DNA of 64,000 nucleotides from Planococcus citri. Taxonomy: Eukaryota; Arthropoda; Insecta; Hemiptera; Pseudococcidae. Shown piece by piece: positions 1 to 11,689 of this stretch. A program made the translations under genes and the position numbers. Every line of letters starts with the position of its first letter. Position 1 is the first letter of the stretch. The stretch spans positions 20,460,001-20,524,000 of the forward strand of contig NC_088679.1 in NCBI RefSeq assembly GCF_950023065.1. Direction: 5' to 3'. The notes under the pieces are model-generated. The model was not told the DNA's origin. It saw only the letters and a list, made by a program, of their open reading frames with translations, and did no database searches.

Positions 1-2487
1 TTGGAACACACTTGATACCGAATAATGACACATTTTCAGATTTTTTCGACGTTCTTTTCAAAATAGGGGAGCTGAAAGGGCCCTGAAAGATCGTATATCC
101 AGAAAATAAAACGGATATTCGAAACCAATGCTCTTGAAAACCTTGAGTTCATTTTCAATTTTTTGATATTTCGACTATTTTCAAGAGCACTGATGGGAGG
201 AAGCACCACGATCCAAATGAACAACATTCAGGAACGTAAATCTAAAGTTTTGCATATTTGGACCACCATTTGACCTCATAACGGCTCCCAAAAGTAAGAT
301 GCGAATTGAAATTTTCAAAAAATACAGTAAGAGTATAAACATTTTGGGTTTAAGAGCGTAGAATTCATTTTTGAAGACTACCTGATCCCAAACACCAAAA
401 ATTGGCGCCAAAGAGGAAGTACAAAATTAAAAATGTATAAAAATACTGTACCTACCTATTGGTATCAAAATTTTAGGTTTTTAAGGGTACAGAATTCATT
501 TTCGGAGACCATTTTTGATTTCAAACATCAAAATAAGGTCCAAAGAGGAGGTTAGGTACAAAACTGAATAATTTCAAAAATTACCATGAGTCAAAATTTG
601 AGTTCCCAGGGGTGCAGAATATATATATTTGAAGACCATTTGCCCAAACCCCTAAAATGAACTCCAGAGGGAACGTGGATAATAGAAAATTTTAAGAAAT
701 ATTGCGCGAGTATCAAAATTAATTGATGTTTTCAGGGCACAGAATTCATTTTTGAAGGCCATTTTGATCCGAAACCCTGAAATAAGGTCTAAAAGCAAGC
801 CAAAAAATTGAATAATTTTAAAAAATATGTACAGCATAAAGGTAGGTACCTCTAATGTGAGTTTGTATAGTGAAGAATTCATTTTTGGCAACCATGTTTT
901 TCAACTATTCAATTTTTTTTAATTCGAGTTCGAATATTTGCCACAAAATGAGAAATACAATTTTTGTACGTTTTAACCATTTCTCTAGCCGAACTCTTTT
1001 TTAGCTTCAATCTCCTCCTCCCCCCCCCCTGAATCCCAAACCGCGGATAATTTTTAGATAAAACAAAACTGCGGAGTCGAAAAAGCACACAAAAATACAC
1101 CACCAGGATAAATTTCAATTACTGCAGTTCATTTCTTAATTTTTTATAAATTTGAAAAAATTCAAAATTGCCTGTTTTTTGTTGTTGTTTTTTTTAAATT
1201 GGAAATTGGAAATTCGGTCAAATTGAGATGAAAGACTTCAAATTTGGTTCAGATCTTTTTTTTGTTTTTCAGCAAACCGATTGATGGTGAAAAGATGCTA
1301 AATTGTGTTTTGGCACTCTTTCACGATTTTTCCAAAACTGGACAATCTAAAAATGTGCTCAAAGAGGCTTCAAAAATTGATTCAAAAGATCAACAATAAG
1401 ACATAAAGAATGCAAACAAAACCTCACTTTTTATCAAATTTTCATTTTTCTTTACAAAAAATAATTCAAATATAAGGCTGGTAAGTATTTGAATTTTTAA
1501 AAATTCGTCAAACATCAGAAAATGAAACTCAATATTTGAAATTTGGGTACTTACGACAACGACAATTGAGCGAATACTATTTTCACCTATTTTGATAACC
1601 ACTCATACAAACTCTAAAAAATTAGGAAATGCTACACTTAGAAGGTTTCTAAATATGTATCGGAGAATTTTGAGCATATTGGTTAACACGATGCCCTTGG
1701 CCATCAGGTACGAGTATGAAATTTTCCTAGCTGAGAATTCACCCAAAATGAGCCTTTTTATTATTGCGTGCACACACACATCCTATCATGTCGAATAAGT
1801 TGCATAATGCAGCCTGAATAATTCATTATTCGAGGTGTTCGATGTATTGCATAAGCAATTCGCCCGAAATTCGAAACTTATTCCGAACAACTGCCTACGC
1901 TTCAAATTCGTAGCCTATATCTTTTCGCGTACAATATTGTTTTAGGTCATTTCCTGCGATAAACTGTCCATAAATTTTTCAACGATAATGATCACTTTTT
2001 CGTATAAAACTTTCTTCGCCAATTTTTGTCTCCTCTATAGTGATAAAAATATATAAGTTCTCGATAGAATGATTTTAAAACTAACTAGGATACGAAGTGG
2101 ATTTCTCTCGAGAATGAGCTGAAACTCCTCTTGTGTCTTGGTTCAATTAGAGAATAATTTACCTTGAGAGTTTTCGCTCTTTTTATTTGGTCAATTGGAG
2201 GTAAAGTTTAAAGCAGAGATGGACTCGCTCTAGAGATTCGTGCGTTTTTCTTTTTACCAACACGTCTTTCCTTTTGAGATTTTCACTAACTTCATAACTC
2301 TAATATAATTGTGAGCTGGTTGTTTAATGTTGATATTTGCCAACATCGTTATGACATTTCGATTCTCGGCGAGCAGTCTGTTGCGAAATTTCTTAGTGTA
2401 ACTTTTAATCGAGCTGCGATGAAAGTTACTAATTCCCCGAGAGATGGAATATTACTTTGTTTCTATTTTTTTTTTTTTTTTTTACAG
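1..2487. repeat. Non-coding leader region with degenerate ~125-133 bp tandem repeat
   Basis: I find no supportable gene here. Between about 250 and 890 there are roughly five degenerate copies of a unit marked by the phrase AGAATTCATTTTTGAAG (near 356, 489, 614, 739 and 872; spacing 125-133 bp), each followed by a short stretch like GGCCATTTTGATC. The rest is unique AT-rich DNA. It may be the intron or 5' flank of the boss gene that begins at 2488, because that first visible exon is entered in phase 1 and so needs an upstream coding exon. Confidence 0.5.
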
Positions 2488-2746
2488 GAGCGCTTAGTAC
2501 GAGTTCCGCTGCGTCGATGATTCGTAATATAACCGATGTGAAAAATATACCAATTTTTAGCTTGGACTTTAACCCGGATACGAATATTTTATTGGAAATT
2601 ACCGCTAAATTACTATTGGAATTGGAATTTTATAATATCGATTTGGTTATATTTCCGTCTGCCGAGTTGCTCGATCGGTTTAATAATGTTACCATGAATA
2701 AGAACATTTGTGTGAAAGAATCGAAGCTATTTTCACATTATCAAGG
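2488..2746 (+). CDS. boss: boss exon A (first visible coding exon)
   Basis: The acceptor is a long T tract ending in ACAG at 2487 and the donor is GTGAGT at 2747. The exon is entered in phase 1 and left in phase 2. It encodes extracellular sequence with the sequons NIT and NVT. There is no stop in the chosen frame. The frame also reads backward through the T tract, but that part is intron. Confidence 0.75.
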
Positions 2747-5700
2747 GTGAGTATTAATTGATTAAGATTCAAATTTAATTATGGGTGTTCTTGTATTAGG
2801 TATGGGTTTTGAATAAATTCAAAGAAATTCAACGAGAGCATGCATCTTTTTTCTAAGCTGTACGTTATACAGATTCATTCGTTTGGAAATTCGCCAAGAA
2901 ATTACTTAGTATGATTTTAATTTAAAAAAAAAAAAAAATTATTTAAATTTATTAATACAAATAGATACATATTACAATCATTAGTACAATTATTTATTAC
3001 GTTTAATCGAAGTATGTACTCTTGAGAATTATACTCCTACTCATATGTATAAATTTTCCATTTTCAGATCATGCCCAGGCAACAATGAAATTGTGGTCGT
3101 TGCGATAACGTCTTCGGAAATGAGCTTTTTATTGAAATTAGAAATGGATTGTTTATCAACGTTCGTGATAATTATTCTGGAAAATGACATTGATTTATCA
3201 TCAATTACAGGTAAATATTTGAAATTGCCAATCGCATTTAGAGCAGGTAACTTATTGAAGCGTAGGAGAAAAGTACCGCATTTCGAATCGATTGATTGTC
3301 AAAAAATGACATAAATTTCACGTTTCATAGGCTCACGAATCGCGACTCACGAGCGCGCAAAAAATGAAATAATTTCGATTTTTCATATCGTCAAATAAAA
3401 TAAACGAATGGTATGCCTTTTTTTTTTTCGGAGTGTGTGTACATTAAACCAGCTATTCGTTTTAGATTAAGGGCTGGGTAAAGGTAGAAAATATTCCAAA
3501 CGAGAAATCAATCTCCGCCATGGGATAGAAATACGTAGGTATTATACATAGGACGTGGGAGCAGATCATTCAAACGTGAATTTACGTGGCATATGGTATC
3601 GCTGAAATTTGATGAATGTAATTTTTCACATACCTGAAATCGAATTCGTACCGTATGTACCTGTGTTGGGCCTACTTGGAAATACCAAAAATGTATTTTT
3701 TAAGTCAATTAATTCTCCAATGCTCGAAACATGTGACATTTTTAAATTTCATGTATTCTTAATCTCGAAGAAATGCTGAGAAATGTTCAAAATCAATGTT
3801 AGAAAACAGACTTATTTTATAACTTTTCATCGTTATTTTTTTTGCACGGTTTGATACAAAGGAAGTGAGAACTTTGCTTACTCTCTTCTTGGAAGGTTTC
3901 TTTTTACAAGTGATACCTGAATTCAAGTCCAATGACCTTCATAACAAATTAATTTTCAAATCGATAACAACAAAAAAAAACGAAAAATGAAATGAATATC
4001 TATATATTTTTTAAAAAGGTACAGAAATTGATTTTAAATTGGTACTTGAACTTTTACCCACAAATAGTAATAATTGCGTGGCTTTTTGAAAAATTGAAAT
4101 CAAAGAGGAAAGAAAAACGCTGACTGAATAAAAACTGAAAATTACATATTTTTGAAAAATTAAAAAAAAAAAATCATCCGATTTAGGTATGGATTGATAA
4201 TTTATTTTAAAAATGAAAAAATTGCTATAAAACTAAAAAAAAATTGGTAAAATTTTCAACTTCTCAATTTGAAGTGTTTTTGAAAAAGTACATCCATGTC
4301 CGATAATTTTTTGTAAAATGCTCAAAGGGATTGAAGAACACAAAAAATTTAGATATTCATTTCACCCTTCGGAACTTCTCTCGAACAATTCCTATTTTCG
4401 CTTTATTGTAAAGAACAATTTTTACACCCTTTTTCCCATTTCTTCGTGAATCTTCTGAAAAGTTGGACGCATGTGGATTTTTGTTCAAGGCCATTCCCAT
4501 TCGAATCTCGATCTAGGTCTTATCACAAATTAAGCCCAAGTACCAAACTACCAAATGTGGTCAATTTTCATGAAAATGACTCTGGCAGGGATGTCGTTCT
4601 CCAAGTTTTTTTCCTTTTTTCCCTCAATTTCAGACAAGATATTTAGGTAGGTACTTATCTAGTCTACTTAAATGTGGTCAGAATATATTTCAAAGTTGTC
4701 TCAAGTAAGAACTTTTTCGTTAGTGGCAAATCGACTTGGTGAAATTGAATTGCTTGAAAACCATACTTGAGATTAATAAATTAGGTATTGTAAGTTTAGT
4801 GATCATGAAACGTACACACTTTCACTTTTTACAAATGAATAATATGGGTCCCATTTTTTTTTTTTTTTTTGCATAAAAATGACAAGAAATTCCACTTTTT
4901 ACCGTATTCAAATTTAGGAATTTCAAAAAAGTCATTATTCTTTTCCCTTCTCAAAAATTGAAACATTTCATTTACTTTTTTCCACTTTTTAAATCATTGA
5001 TACCTATTACCTACCTATTTTTTTATTCTCAAGCTTTGATTTTCAAGGAATTTGTCTTGAGTGAATAGAATCTTCTTCTTCCTCGCTTGCCCATATCCGG
5101 ACATTGCGACTACAAAATCCCCACGACCAGTTCCCTCCAGCTATCTCTGTCGTCTGTCCTCAGCCTTTCTCGTGCATTCTCCCAGTGACATTTTGGCAGT
5201 TTTCTTGATTAAGTCCGTGTATCCGGCGGGTAATCTTCCCCTTCCCCTGTTGCCTTCTATGTGGCCTTGGACTGTCAGTTTTTTCAGGTTGCCCTGTCTC
5301 ACGATGTGTCCAAAGTAGCGTAATATTTGTCTCCTGATGACTGTGCTTAGCCTTTCCTTTACACCCAGTTGTTGAAGTAGTGACGCATTTGTTCTTTTCT
5401 GGACCCAGGACATCCTTAGCATGTGTCTGTAGCAGTACATTTTGATTGCGTCGATTTTATCTTGATCTGCCTTGCATACTGTCCAGCATTCTGATGCATA
5501 CAGGAAGATGGAGAAGACTATAGCGTTTTTACAATTCTCAGTTTTGTGGCCTTTGTAATATTGTGGCTTTTCCATATCCAGTTGAGCTTTCCCATTGTTA
5601 TCTTTACTGTAGCCAACCTTCTCCTGATTTCTCCAGCTGAGCCTCCCTGATTCTTTATTAACAGGGTGGACCCATAGAACATGTGGTCTACCAAGATATC

Positions 5701-8700
5701 CCATTTTAGCCCCCTGATTTTGGGCTCCTCAATTAATCAGCCAAATTTTTTTCTCCCCTTTTTTAAAGTGCAGGACACTGAGCATAAAAATTCATTCAGA
5801 AATGTTTTAAGCGGCCCAGTTTTTACCTCATCTGCCCAAATACACCGCGGCCTACTGAGATTTTCTCAGTAACTCGGTGGGTGGGTCCGGGCCTGGTTAT
5901 TAATGAACCAATGGCACACAAAGTCCTGTACGAGTACAACCTCTGTACCATCAATCTCCAAGATTTCAGGTCTGTTCCTTCGCTCCCTGTCAATTATCAT
6001 TACTTTCATTTTTCCTTTGTTGACCCTCAGACCTGCCTCATTGCTGGCTTCTTCAATTTTCTGGAGCATTTCCTTCATCTCATCAGGTGCCTCTGCAAGC
6101 AGGATTGTGTCCGCATATTGTAAGTTTGATAATGTCTTTCCTCCAATCCTGACTCCTTTTTCCCAATCCTCTAGTGCAGTTCGCATTACCCATTCTCTGT
6201 ATGAATTGAAGAGAGTTGGGCTGAGTATGCACCCCTGTCTCACTCCGTTTGCTGTATGGAAATGATTGGTGAGCTCTCCTTCAACTATCACCTGTGCCAC
6301 GTTGTCCTCATACAGACTCTACTCTGAGCTTTTTGAGGTTTTGCCAGAGGATCTTCAGCTTCACATTGTCGAATGCCTTCTTGTAGTCAATGAAGCACAT
6401 GTACACTGGCTTGTTGAATTCTCTTGCCTTTTCAATCACTTGGCATACATTTAGGATTTGTTCTCTTATGCCTCTTCCTGGCACAAAACCCATCTGTTCT
6501 GGTGGGATCTGTGGCAGGATGTACGCTTTGATAAGCTCGTGCATGATTTCCAGTAGTACTTTGCTTGCGCGTGATATCAATGATATAGTTCTATAGTTTG
6601 AGCATTCCATCTTTGAGCCTTTCTTATGCAGGAGTAGAAAATCAGAATAGATTTTGACCACCTCCCCCTCCCAAGACAAAATTGAAATGTATGAAAAAAA
6701 TGTTTTGGTTCTTAAATTTTCAATTAAGTATTAAATATTGAAATCTCACCATCATTTTCTTTTTTATTATGAATTTTGATTTATTTTTCTTTTATGTAAC
6801 AATGTAGAATTGAAAGAGAGGAATCAATAAAAACTGATTTTCCCTTCTGTCTCCTTTTAAAAAAATATTTAGAAAAAATTCCGTTTTTTTAACTATAAAT
6901 CAAGCTTTGGAGTTTTTCATTTTTTCTCCTTTGAGGAATTCATTTTTTTTTGAATTTCAAATTGTCTACTTAAAAGTACTTGGTAAATTTTTAGGGAGAA
7001 TCAAAAGCTAAAAATAAAAAAATTTTGAATAAAGAAAAGATTCCAATGTTTTCTTGAATGCAGACCAAAAAAAAATAATTTTATGCAATTACAGTTTTTT
7101 GACAAGCGTTGGAGACACCCAACAAGAGAGGTATTGTTATTCAAACTGGTAAACATTTTGGCACTGAACTGGATTAAATCAAAAGAACATGTACAAAAAT
7201 ACGCAATGGACCAGAATTTCAGGTCTTTGAGTCCATTCTTGAATTTTTAGATACCTATCAAAAGACTGAAGAGGAGATGAAAAGAAAAAGAAATTTTGTA
7301 CAAAGTGAACTACAAATAGAAGCAGAAATTTGACATGCATGCTTCCTAATTTATTGTATCCTCCCCATTTTACATCGTTTTAGATTATTTTGAGTACTTC
7401 CAGAGTGCCCCTACACCCAAAAACTTTTAAAAGTGACAGCCTCCTTACAATTTTAGAGATAAAAAAAATATGAAATTTGGTTCACTTTTCAACCTCGAAA
7501 ACCATTCAATACTTATTACTTACCTACTGCTCCGAAATGAAGGAATTATGCCTTAAAACGGAAGACTTTTTGAACTATCACTTTCCAATTTGAACAAAAC
7601 CATACTACATAGATTGAAAGAGAATGTTTTAAAACCAATGTTTAACCAAAATTTCAAGCAATAAAATTCATTTTTAGATTTTTGGCAAATTCTTGAAAAT
7701 TAAAAATTTTAAAAAGCTGTTTTAAGAACGAATTTTAAACTTTTTCATGAAAAATAAATTTTGTTGAGTAAAGTGAACAAATAATGTGAACAATGCCTTC
7801 AATTCAACTCCCACACGCATCAACAACTACTTAGTTTAAGCCCATTCTGGAGCCTCCAATGATTTTTCAATTTTCTCCAGAAAATTCAAATCGCCCCGAA
7901 ATAAGGGCCAAAAATAAACTTTAGAACCGATAACTTTGATTCAAGTTTATTGTTCAGCCTCTCGTTAAGGTTGTTAGCGTGAAATTTCAGCTGTAACTAT
8001 GAATTCAAAAGTGAATTGTGTCCAACTTTTGAATTTCCGAAAAATTGAAAAATCATATTTTCATAGAAGATAAAAATACTTAAATACTTGACAATGACAT
8101 GTACAAATCTTTTTTTTTCTGGCAAGATATAAAACATCTAGTGAGTCTTAACGTTTCTCCAAAAATTTAAAACCACAGTGGAAGGGCCAAAAATGAACTT
8201 CTGCATCTACAACATTGGTTAGTGCTTATTGGACGTCTTCTCGACCGGTTTAGGAAATTCCAAGAGATGGAATTTTTATTCTTGAATCCCAGGAATAAAG
8301 TGAAGGGAAAATCGAATCTTCATAAAAGGTATAACGAGCGCTTTTTTCGTTGAGATATCACCTACCCAACTTATATCTACGTTCTGAAATTTATTTTTGT
8401 CTCTTCCAGAGTGATTTGGAATTTCTGAAAAAAAAAATTAAAAATTGCAAGAGGCTTCAGAATTGTCGAAAATTGGTAGTCATTGCGTTGATGTGTGGCA
8501 GTTTAAGTACAGTCGAAATTATTCACATAGGTTCAATTTGCTCTGAAAAATTTTAATTTCATAAAAAAATTAAAATTTGTCCTCAAAACAGATTTTTAAC
8601 TTTTTTTTCAATTCTTAAAAATTCGCCAAAAATTCAAAAATGAACTTTGGAACATGAAATTTTGATTACAGGGATTTTAGGATATGCTCTTTCGATCTAG

Positions 8701-10537
8701 GTTGCTATCGTTCAATTCAGAGAGCGCCAGTGCAACGAAAAGTCGCTATTGACTTTGACTTTACGTTTTTTTTTTTGAATTTTTTTCAACTTTTTTAGCA
8801 AAGTTTTTGTATTTTTATCCTAATCTTCGCATTTTCAATTGGTTTTCAAAAAATAAAAAAAATTCAAACGAATTTCCCCAGTACCTGGCAACCCTGCTAA
8901 TCAATTTCCGTATTATTCTTACAGAAAACTTACTGCTGCACAACGTATACCTGGTGATCCCATCGACCATCTGGCCAGAATTCGATATCTCAGTCGAAGA
9001 CAACTTCGAATCGATTGTATCGCTAATCGAAGAAAACCTGTTGCACTCGAACGTCACCATGAGCTTCATCAGAACCGCATCCACGGTGATCTCAGTAGTC
9101 GATCATTTCAAAACAAAACTACTCGCAGAATGTGCAGAAAACGCCACTCACCAGACATTATGTTCCAACTTGACGAATTTCAAGAAACTAGACGAAAACC
9201 TCGTTTTACACCAAACCCAGAACGTTTCCGATTTACTAGGAGTCGATGATCGTAACGTCTTGCACTTTTTAATCCTACTAATTAATTTTAATCACGTAGA
9301 ATCCTTCGCCAAAGTGAGAATAGTAGGTAACGAATTATCGATAGATTTCGCAACCCCAACGACTCATCTAGGAGTAAATATTTGCGATTCGGATATAGAA
9401 AATTGTAAAAACTGTTCCAATTTTATTGACTATTTCAACGCCAATATTAGCGATATGAATTTTACCCAGATGTCAAACGCAGTCGAATGTGTTCCGCTGA
9501 GGTTCAGATCGAATGGCTGGGTATCTTCGGTGCTGACCGTTTGCATTATAGGTCTTATATCGTGTTTTTGCGTACTGGCATTCATCATAATGCGAATATA
9601 CAAAGAGGATATCTTAGAAGGTAATCCGTGTTCAACATTTTTACTCATAGTGGCCACCGTTTTAACGTATTTAACGGTGATACCGTTTTGCGTCGAGTTA
9701 TCCGAGAGAAAAGCACTCTGCGCTGTGAAACTTTTCAGCTCGAGTTTTTGCTACTGTACCATTTTCTCTATTATATTATCTCGCGTACTTATGATTTTAA
9801 CGTGCGACTACAATGGTAGCTTTATGAGCCATATAAACGGTTACTTGCAAAGTTTCTTGTGTTTTTTCATGTTCGCCGTGCAAGTGGCGTTAATAATGGA
9901 ATTCTGGATTTTCGGATGGGTCCTCTCGGATGTAGATTATTGCGCCAAATTCATGAATACTAATTTATTCCTCTCGTACATGATGTACGATACTTTTCTG
10001 CTCATACTTATCGCCTCGCTCGTACCGTTCATTACCAAAAGCCGGAGAAATTATAAAGAAGGGCTCACTTTCACCGTGCTCACCGTGTGCTTTATTATAA
10101 TTTGGATTTCGTGGAGTTTCGCCTATCTGGTAGCCTCGCCGGAATGGAAAGATTTCTGCGTGGCTACCGGCCTGACTGCCACGGCTACTGCTATCGTCGT
10201 GTGTATATTTATACCCCGCACGTATCTAATTGTCACCGGGATCGTTCGAGATAGAATTACAAGCGCTATACCCACCACAGTTTCCAATATCGTCGATATG
10301 AATTATAGGTCTACTCAAGCTCTGTACGATAGTGTGGATTTAGAGAGGCAGAAAAGAGGCGAGCTCAATATGGGCTATTACGATGATCCCAATGGATCCA
10401 GTTCTACGTCTAGACTAGAAGTATCTGTGCCTCCTGCGAGGAGAAAATCAATCATGTCTATTCGAAGTCAAAGCATGGAGAATAATTACGAAAGCTGTGA
10501 TATACCCGATTGTAATCAAAAAATTACTAAATTTTAA
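2488..10537 (+). CDS. boss: Bride of sevenless (boss)-like class C 7TM receptor, 3' three exons, N-terminus missing
   Basis: Exons 2488-2746, 3068-3210 and 8925-10537 join in frame (phases 1, 2, 1) to give 670 residues and a TAA stop. The first two exons and the start of the third form an extracellular domain with many N-glycosylation sequons. Seven membrane segments follow, encoded at about 9518-10216, then a cytoplasmic tail. Recognisable motifs are EGNP after TM1, NGYLQSFLCFF at TM4, RNYKEGL before TM6, PRTYLIVTG at the end of TM7 and the tail motif YRSTQALYDSV, which I associate with insect Boss. In flies Boss is the membrane ligand of the Sevenless receptor kinase in photoreceptor R8 and has also been linked to glucose sensing. 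That role is family knowledge and is not shown by the sequence. The signal peptide and start codon are not visible; the first exon needs one base from an upstream exon. A generic GPRC5-like receptor is the alternative. Confidence 0.82.
3068..3210 (+). CDS. boss: boss exon B
   Basis: The acceptor TTTTCAG ends at 3067 and the donor GTAAAT starts at 3211. Phase 2 in and phase 1 out restore Gly at the first junction and Glu at the second. It encodes 48 residues of ectodomain, including a CPGNNE segment and a hydrophobic strand. Confidence 0.75.
5141..5704 (-). pseudogene. LINE C-terminal fragment downstream of the RT domain
   Basis: Open for 187 codons. It contains KAQLDMEK, AIVFSIFLYASECWT and the region ending RGRGRLPAGY, matching the tail of RTE-type polyproteins from memory. 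It is out of frame with the upstream RT blocks. Confidence 0.75.
5866..6300 (-). pseudogene. LINE reverse transcriptase palm fragment with damaged YADD box
   Basis: It contains GVRQGCILSPTLFN and the metal-binding box reading YAD-TILLA instead of YADDT. The frame then continues through VNKGKMKVM. A one-codon deletion of the second Asp predicts loss of polymerase activity, and frame breaks on either side confirm it is a relic. Confidence 0.8.
6308..6679 (-). pseudogene. LINE reverse transcriptase fingers/palm N-terminal fragment
   Basis: It encodes LLHKKGS, NYRTISLIS (family usually NYRPISLLS), EQMGFVPGRG and CFIDYKKAFDNV with the first palm aspartate. A stop follows just past KKLRVES, before the next block begins. 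Confidence 0.8.
8925..10537 (+). CDS. boss: boss exon C, rest of ectodomain, 7TM region and tail
   Basis: The acceptor is TTCTTACAG ending at 8924. The exon runs open for 537 codons to TAA at 10535-10537. It carries a cysteine cluster (CDSDIENCKNC) just before TM1, all seven TM segments, the EGNP and PRTY motifs and a Ser/Arg-rich tail. An open frame extends upstream to 8807, but residues encoded before 8925 are intronic. Confidence 0.85.
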
Positions 10538-11689
10538 GCCGACGAAACAAAAAGTTTTTCTGAAAAGATCAGTTTTTTTTTTTTTTTATATTGGCATAAT
10601 TATTTCAACGATTTTATGTGTCTTTTTATCAATCGAGTTAGAAGATCTTTATTTAGAGGGCTTCCATGTCATTCGAAACTTCATCTATCAAAAATCATTC
10701 ATAAATTCTCTTAGTAGGTACACATATAAGGAAGAGAAAGTTGTAGGGGAGATATTTCTCGTCATATTTTGAATTTTTCCCTTCAGTTAAGGGATTTATT
10801 CTTTTTATGGATTTCTGACCAAAATTTCGATGTCTTCAAGAAAGAGGAAAGGGGTATCACAGATTGAAAAAAACCAATATTCCAAAATAGCGCTTCAAAA
10901 AAGATACTTACCTAACAAATCAAATATGAGTGTGCAAGTCCAAGTCCAATGATAATTTATAGGAATTCTTTTATAAATATCCATGATTATTGTCTTGAAT
11001 TGAGGATCTCGACGAAGCTCTACGATTTTTGTAGCTTCTTATTTTTCCAATTACCTATTTAATTTGACTCAAGATCGTCATTTTGATAACGGGAAAATGC
11101 AACCTTATTTATTTTTGAAGAAAAAACTGAAAACTTCATTTTTTAAGTGAAAATAAGAACTTCTTAAAACAATGAAAGCTATTGAACTTTTTTCTTTTTT
11201 TGAAAAAAAGTCTCTTCTGAAAAACCTTCTCGAAAAAAAACTTCGATACAAGAAAAAAAATCTCTCTCCAAAAATTGTTTGTCGCGAAACAAATTTCAAA
11301 AATTAAAACTTCTATTGAATGAAACTTCTTATTTGAGGTGGCTTCTTCTGTGATAGGGACAACTAAACTTTTCTGAAGGAATTTCTCCAATCAATTTTTT
11401 TTGAAAAAAATCTTCGAGGGGGGGGGGGTAAGCTTCTTCATAGGAAAAAACTTGTGGGAAAATTCTGTTTTGTAAACAACTCATTTTCGATTTTCGACCT
11501 CAATTTTTGAAAAAAAACATATTTGCTTTAGAAGAGGAAAGAGGTGTAGACTTTTTTCAGAAGGCCTTCGTTTTTATCCTCACCACTGATCCCCTACCCC
11601 CTCCTCTCTCTTGTCAAATCTCCTCCGCAGTCATTTGCGAATCTATTAGAAAGGGGGTTATTACTCGTATCTACTTACATGAGATTACC

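Larger units (their letters stand above)
5060..6690 (-). mobile_element. 5'-truncated, decayed RTE-clade LINE (reverse transcriptase and C-terminal part)
   Basis: Three adjacent reading blocks on the minus strand form one reverse-transcriptase polyprotein interrupted by frameshifts. The block at 6679-6308 has the RT N-terminal motifs (NYRTISLIS, GFVPGRG, and FIDYKKAFD with the first catalytic Asp). The block at 6300-5866 has GVRQGCILSP and then YADTILLA, where the family has YADD followed by T, so one catalytic Asp codon is missing. The block at 5704-5141 has the downstream region with LYASECWT, MLRMSW and RYFGHIVR, typical of arthropod RTE-type endonuclease-reverse transcriptases. About 150 bp of unrelated sequence separates the last two blocks (about 5705-5865). 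The endonuclease domain is absent, as in a 5'-truncated insertion. It lies antisense in the boss intron and cannot be active. Confidence 0.85.
3211..8924 (+). other. Long last intron of boss (5.7 kb)
   Basis: AT-rich intron holding an antisense RTE-type LINE remnant (about 5060-6690). On both sides I see only degenerate sequence. A phrase GGGCCAAAAATRAACTT recurs near 7905 and 8186, with a weaker version near 8640, suggesting an old ~280-450-bp tandem repeat. No other coding exon is supportable. Confidence 0.6.

Noticed and set aside
5061..6596. Plus-strand frames across 5061-6596
   Set aside because: Antisense shadows of the LINE reverse transcriptase, whose coding strand is minus.
8815..9084. 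89-codon minus-strand frame
   Set aside because: Shadow of the boss exon on the opposite strand.
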